Positions 52,103-64,000 of a stretch of DNA of 64,000 nt are shown here, one piece after another. This stretch comes from Phorcus lineatus (Eukaryota > Mollusca > Gastropoda > Trochida > Trochidae): the NCBI GenBank assembly GCA_921293015.1, contig OV121086.1:41805402-41869401 (forward strand). Reading direction: 5' to 3'. The notes beneath the pieces are model-generated. The model was not told where the DNA came from, did no database searches, and saw only the letters and a list, made by a program, of their open reading frames with translations. The stretch's first letter is position 1; every line of letters begins with the position of its first letter. The position numbers and the translations under genes were made by a program.

Positions 52103-52215
52103 AGATGGCCAAATTGTTAAGGCATGCACCTTAGGACTGTAAAGTCCCGGGTTTGAATCGCATAAGGGACTATGCACCTTGGCGGGCTCAAGGCAAATTT
52201 TGTACATTTTTCAAA
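52103..52215 (+). mobile_element. SINE with tRNA-Tyr-like head
   Basis: gatggccaaattgttaaggc looks like a D-arm/A box. ggactgtaaagtcc folds as an anticodon arm whose loop would place GTA (Tyr). gggtttgaatcgc matches a B box. There is no matching acceptor stem, so it is tRNA-derived rather than a tRNA gene. Confidence 0.45.
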
Positions 52216-52324
52216 GGTTTGGTCTTTTGAGTCTTTATTTTTTTCCAGGAGTAACCGAAAATTACACATAAACATTACATTACATTATTTATATGTCATA
52301 GCCTTTTAGCACGTTTTCCCTAAT

Positions 52325-52575
52325 GTATTATATTCAGAGGGTCAAAACATTTTATTTTTCAACCCGATCATCCGTAGTCGTAGAGGAAATGATCAAGTAT
52401 CAAGCATAAACCACTTTCCATCATTTTTGTATGAAAACATTTTAATTATTTGAGGTACGGAAATGGTTTGCATTGCTTAACCGATCATAATACGTTTGTT
52501 TTTAAACTACTTCTTTTGTTTAAAAAAACATTGTCTTGCAATTGAACATTGTTTGATGATAACTGTATACCGGTA
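52325..52575 (-). mobile_element. MITE family A, copy 4 (partial)
   Basis: It matches family A reversed: gagggtcaaaacat, cccgatcatccgtagtcgta, ttaaccgatcata and acattgtcttgcaattgaac. The outer tips are not recognisable. Confidence 0.6.
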
Positions 52576-53384
52576 GCTAAACTTTATTATATCCATAGCT
52601 GCCTTAAAAATCATATTGACCTATAAATATGGTATGACTTTTCTTAACTCTAGTGATCGTTAGTTTACCAAAACAATGTTATAACTACATGTATGGGTTG
52701 ATATCGAGCGCCCATAGCAATAAGTCTGCTTTATACAGATAGGCCCATTATCGGACCGATACCTTGTAGCCTAGGCTAATCAATACAATTAAGATTTATC
52801 CATAGTTCGATGACTACATGACTGTGCATAATCGATTACCAATCATTGATCTGTGACAGTAACACATGTGTGTTCACATGTCACATAGCGAGTAAATCTG
52901 CATCAGGCCAATACTTCGATGTACGATGACATTATACAGAAAACCTATATACGCTGTACATGTATATGCATAATAGCAAAAAATGGATTTCCTGTTAATA
53001 TTCGTCTATACTGGTTGATCTGGATGAACTCTCTATTGAGGTTACTTTTATATTTCAATTTATACGAAGACTAAATGGGTGTCCTATGTTATGTCCCAGC
53101 ACTTTGAGTTATCAGATTCTGATATCCCTTGTTCAAGTACCTACACGGAAGTAATCAAACAGACTCTTATCTATGTAACGACTTTGACTTTGATTATATT
53201 TCTATCGAAACGTTCCTAATACAATAGTATCTCATGAGATATTCCACTGCTACTGTTTACTGTTACTTGATTCGATAGTAAATCCACGTGTTCTGTCATG
53301 GTATTCGAAGCTTTTTGGAAAGTACGAGAATATAAATTTAGAAGGACATGAAGTTACACATTCATATACATCTCAATCTAAATG

Positions 53385-53549
53385 GCAGTTTTAATGAATG
53401 CGTTTTCATTTGGGTTTGACGGACGACGGCAAGACCTAGTAGACAAAACCGAGAGTAAAATTGGTTTGATATTGACAAAAAGCTCGTCAAAAGTCAAGAG
53501 TGACCATAATGAAAAGCTAGAAAAGGGAGGTGACATGGCAATAGCTTAA
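53385..53549 (+). CDS. Short open frame with STPG-like phrase, uncertain
   Basis: The frame contains NAFSFGFDGRRQDLVDKTES and runs to TAA at 53547-53549. FSFG-x-R-x-D resembles the second half of an STPG module. A weak acceptor (aaatggcag) would give a phase compatible with one possible donor of exon 7. It could be the true last exon of the STPG-like gene, or chance. Confidence 0.25.
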   Translation, partial: AVLMNAFSFGFDGRRQDLVDKTESKIGLILTKSSSKVKSDHNEKLEKGGDMAIA

Positions 53550-54622
53550 GTGTGCATTTGTTTGAAAGATTCAGTTAACATCTTAGTATTCAGCAGGAAA
53601 AGGGTTAACAAAAATAGAGATAAGAGATGCGTTTCGCTTGGAAATACGAAATGTAACGAATTTTCAGTTTTATGGTATCAATATAGGTAAATTGATTTCG
53701 AACATTTTGTTTCATTTTGGTCTCTGTTCGAGGGTATCTAAAAAGGGAATTAAAAGCGCGAAATTATTTTTGACGGAGTAATTGTCCTTTTTCGTTTTTT
53801 ACTCTTATTTAGGACTTGTAGTAAAAGGTTACGAGGGGATGTTGATGAATATGTCTTCTTGTCCCTTTCACTTTCAAATTTTGACTGCGTTTTCCGTCCT
53901 GCAAAGCGCCTATATTACCCTCATATCCATCAAGGTAAATGCCTCGTATCACAAGCGATGTCATCGACTAAACCATTTGGTAAATAACTAGTCCTCAGCA
54001 ATAAGATAGTTTTGCCTTTATTTATATCGGGATATTGCGGGAACTTTTTGTATTTGAGGATCTAGTTCAACAAGAAATAATGTGAAACAGTATAAGAATT
54101 GTTCTTATAATTGAACTTGATTCAAACATGTAAGCATCCTTAACATCTTGTCTACCCCATTTTACACAAACCTCACACCTAGTGTACATCGTAAAATTGT
54201 TTATCTAATCGTTTTGTGATCATCAATCAATAGCATATGTTACATTTATGTTTGCTTCCACTATTAGCGAACACAGATGTATCGTTATATAATACTATAA
54301 ACTAAATCTTTATCTCTATTCCATATGCCATGTTTATTAAAAAATGATGACATTACATCTCAATTATCTTTTGCTACACCCTTAAATTGCTTGTCTTCAT
54401 TTTGATTAGTGATCAAATTTTATCTCAGGGTAATGTGGTTCTCCACGAAAATACATTGCTGATATAAGGAGTTTTGACAGTAAATTTGAAGAAAATTACA
54501 ATGTTTACAGCTTATTGTTTCCCTTGTATAAACTTTTGAACCTTATTTGTCATCTTGGAATTGATAATTTGTCAATTATCAAGATTCCTTTATCAGCACG
54601 TGAGTAAGATGTAATGTAATTA

Positions 54623-54789
54623 GGAGATAAACGTACTGTGTATGGAAATCAGAGGCATATAACGGAATTATAATAGCTCTAAATTCAATTTAAAGTCGAA
54701 CGCGTAGCGTGAGGCTTTAAATGGATAATTTAGAGCTATCATAATTCCGTTATATGCCTCTGATTTCCAAACACAGTATGTTTATCTCC
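54623..54789. repeat. Long fold-back, ~70-bp arms
   Basis: ggagataaacgtactgtg, gaaatcagaggcatataacg and gaattataatagctctaaat are mirrored on the other side of a short loop holding cgaacgcgtagcgtg. The arms pair with few mismatches, like a fold-back MITE. Confidence 0.88.
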
Positions 54790-54790
54790 A

Positions 54791-55502
54791 TTCTACCATA
54801 ACACCGATTTAAAATTGAACTATATTCTTTCGCGTTAGCTCGATTGTGCTGTGTCATTGATGCCCGTGCACGGTTTCCACGGACTGACATTCATACAGAG
54901 ATGACGTACTTAGGAATCCCGAATAACGTTGCTTGAAGTAAGCCTCGGACATTACCGACAATTTTCAAATGCTTTAAAGGGAGCTCACTCTATTCAATCC
55001 ACGTTGGTATTTCGCGACCAGCGTCAGCGTTCGGAATAATTTCTGCAATATTTTAATTTTTTTAAAGTCAGTATAATGGCATTGATGTTTTGAATAAAGT
55101 TATGAGGTGAGGGCAATTTTAATTTTGATGAATTTGGTGTGATATATTTTCCGTCTCTGTTCCAAACCATCGCCAGCCTACTGTAGCCATATATATATAA
55201 CGCCGTGTTATTAAATGCCTGCCTTCATGAACTGTCGGGGTTTCGCTGTATTTGACCGCGTTACGCAGTTGCATACGTTTATTAAATTGGAATTTAATTT
55301 AATTGTGCAATGTTAAACACAATAATGTTATCTTTTGTAAAATTGTCCGGCAGACGAGTATTTAGAGAATATTGTTGCTAGGCAACTAGTGAATTATTGC
55401 GCGTAAGACGAAGTAAACAGAAGACTGTATAACCAGATTATACACCCTCTGATTTTTCACAGCAGCCAATCAGAATTGGGTATTTTGCACAGTTATGGTA
55501 GA
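54791..55502. mobile_element. Possible element bounded by 13-bp inverted ends
   Basis: It begins attctaccataac directly after the fold-back and ends gttatggtagaat. The right part holds gttgctaggcaactagtgaa and cagccaatcagaattgggta. No frame is present. The shared border with the fold-back suggests one composite non-autonomous element, but target duplication was not seen. Confidence 0.4.
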
Positions 55503-55992
55503 ATAAGTAATGTCCTTGCTTGCCTTTGGCAGAGACAATAGTAAATTCTTTATGAAAATGAAAATTAAGTAGGCGTGCTGTTACTACAACGCACGGCCAC
55601 TATGCCAAATGTTGAAATATAACAGCATCCTGAACCATGGTTACAGTGTTGCGATTTGCGTCAAACTCCGAAAATTCTGACAACAATACTAGCTACATGC
55701 AAATTATCAAATATAGTGCTCGATATAAGGGTATCACATATATAACAGCCTATAGTAGAACAGGGAAATTCTTACTAAATCCCATTTGATACTTAGCAAG
55801 ATGTATCAGTATAATTTAACCACATCACACATTAGGGTAATGCGCGTACGTGTTACAGCTAATTCATGGGACACGATAATGAAATTGTACACCTTTAATC
55901 AACACACCTGAACAATGCACACCTGTTCCAGATAATTACACTGTTCGCCCGGAACCAGCGCACAGTCTGCAGGTGCCTGTGTCAGGTACACA

Positions 55993-62630
<6,638 letters not shown>

Positions 62631-62878
62631 GTAATGTCAATTGTTTGGCAACATCAATCATTTGTGCACAAATAAACTTAATCCCACACAACCCGACGCT
62701 CCATCACCCCAGCTGTTGATATAGTTGAAACCTAAATGTGCAGTATCATACGACTCGGTGACAGCTTTCCAGAAAATACCATGTAACGTACGTTAAAAAC
62801 TAATTTTAAGACCATTTTTCTTACAACTCATTTTTTGTATCAATGTTCGACATATATCTGTCAATAATGTTAGATTAA

Positions 62879-63270
62879 AGAGCCACTCCGTGAGTTGTTG
62901 GAGTCATATATGCCAAACTTAATCAATGGTGTCATTTGATCGCGAAGTATCGACTGTTACCAGAAAGACACATTTTAAAGCTAATTGTTTATTTACAGTG
63001 ACAATATGAAGGTAGAACGTCGCAATTATGATCGAAAACCGGACCGCGTCAAATAGTCAAACGTAATTTTGAATACTTATCTAAAACAACCAGGAGGGCA
63101 GTTAGGTGTCGATAGTGATTTTTAGGTTATGTAACTAGTATCCATGTATATTGGACGTGATATCTATACCTCAGTGCATTTATAAGGCTGTTTTTACATT
63201 TTCATGGAAAACAAGTTTTTGTCATATATATATAATATATATATGTGTGTCTTTTGGACATGAAAAGTCT
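62879..63270 (+). mobile_element. MITE family B, copy 3, truncated
   Basis: TTAA at 62875-62878, then agagccactccgtgagttg and close similarity to the copy at 15.1 kb up to ggacatgaaaagt. There it meets a family A element. The right end of family B does not reappear. Confidence 0.85.
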
Positions 63271-63274
63271 TTAA

Positions 63275-63615
63275 AGGGGCAGTTACAGGTTTTCAAAGAT
63301 AAATAAAGTCATTTCGCTAAAACGAAATTTAATGTTCCCAGTTGCAAGACAATGTTTGTTAATCAAAATAGGCAGTTTGGAATGAACGTACTATGATGTG
63401 ATCTATTTCCTAACCTCAAATGATTAAAACGTGTTCTCTCAAAATTGACAGCCATTTGTTTTTACTTGATACCCGATTATTTCCTCTACCACTACCAGTA
63501 GTGAGATGTTTTGACCCTCTCAAGGAGATAATGCATTTTACAGATAATTTTTTATTTTCAAGAAATAAATCTTTCAAGGATATGAAAAAAACAGAAGCAA
63601 GTTTTTTAACAGATA
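63275..63615 (+). mobile_element. MITE family A, copy 5
   Basis: It starts aggggcagttacagg directly after TTAA at 63271-63274, inside the family B copy. It has the family blocks (cccagttgcaagacaatg, atacccgattatttcctcta, tgttttgaccctctc). The right tip is not clear. The frame 63420-63656 lies inside it and is not a gene. Confidence 0.7.
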
Positions 63616-64000
63616 TATTTCTTCAAATTTTCCAAATAAAAACTAACAATCAATGAGGTAAGTTTAACAATGCACATCAAACTCAATTCTTCATTGTACT
63701 TGACCGCCAGCACGACGTCAATTTTCCTGTAGACAGCAAGTCTTTAGAGTCTCCTTAATCACCGGGATCAGGACATGACCCTCCAGACGCCAATAGTGAT
63801 GTTGTCACTTTCAGATTCATGTTAGTGAATGCCAAGCATTTGAATACCACATGCAGGTTCTTGTTGTTTTGTTTTAAAAGACAGTAAAACATATTGAGTC
63901 GACCACTAGCTTGAAATTTGATACGACCCCCTGAAACATTATTATATACAAAGTGAACTTTGATGTACATCATGTTCAGGTATTGTTAGTTTGGAACCGG
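63616..64000. other. Window end, nothing recognised
   Basis: No exon is seen here that continues the gene at 55.99 kb. The minus frame at 63755-63973 has no domain. Confidence 0.4.

Overview
The window is nuclear DNA from an animal: AT-rich, intron-rich, with small exons islanded in long introns and dense short repeats. Tandem minisatellites, tRNA-headed SINEs, Tc1-like relics and many TTAA-flanked miniature DNA elements point to a marine invertebrate. A bivalve-like mollusc is my best guess, but that is inference and nothing in the sequence proves it. No bacterial genes, CRISPR array, rRNA or intact tRNA gene was seen. Most of the longer open frames are chance or repeat-derived.

Layout. (1) 1-5011, + strand: the last four coding exons of aminoacylase-1 (ACY1), with joined reading phases, a stop at 4905-4907 and AATAAA at 5006. 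One intron carries a compound CCTA minisatellite. (2) About 9.2-48.1 kb, + strand: a long gene that I assembled by eye from small exons at 9183, 10526, 11901, 19670, 20155, 32536 and 47954. Most exons encode a sperm-tail PG-rich (STPG/SHIPPO/ODF3-type) module with a PGPxxY-like motif. The phases of adjacent exons agree at every junction except one, and a possible 17-nt microexon at 11783 would close that gap. The product is probably an axoneme or microtubule-associated protein. (3) 55.99-62.63 kb, + strand: three phase-compatible candidate exons of an unrecognised gene that begins with an ATG and runs out of the window.

Between and inside these genes lie two Tc1-like transposase relics (16.2-17.1 kb on -, 26.9-27.5 kb on +, the second internally deleted), a LINE reverse-transcriptase tail relic (6.88-7.16 kb), three copies of one tRNA-headed SINE and one with a Tyr-like anticodon arm. 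There are at least three or four families of piggyBac-like MITEs flanked by TTAA (8.3, 13.1, 15.1, 25.8, 33.6, 34.4, 37.8, 41.0, 52.3, 62.9 and 63.3 kb). Tandem arrays have units of 27, 34, 26 and about 32 bp, and there is a long CT microsatellite and two strong fold-back structures.

The most interesting observations are the reconstructed STPG gene with possible decayed or alternative modules at 13.7, 53.4 and 61.3 kb, the set of related TTAA elements including one nested inside another, and the 27-bp array that keeps an open frame and repeats a palindrome. I found no convincing wholly new biological system. All gene models are unaided readings, and transcript data would settle them.
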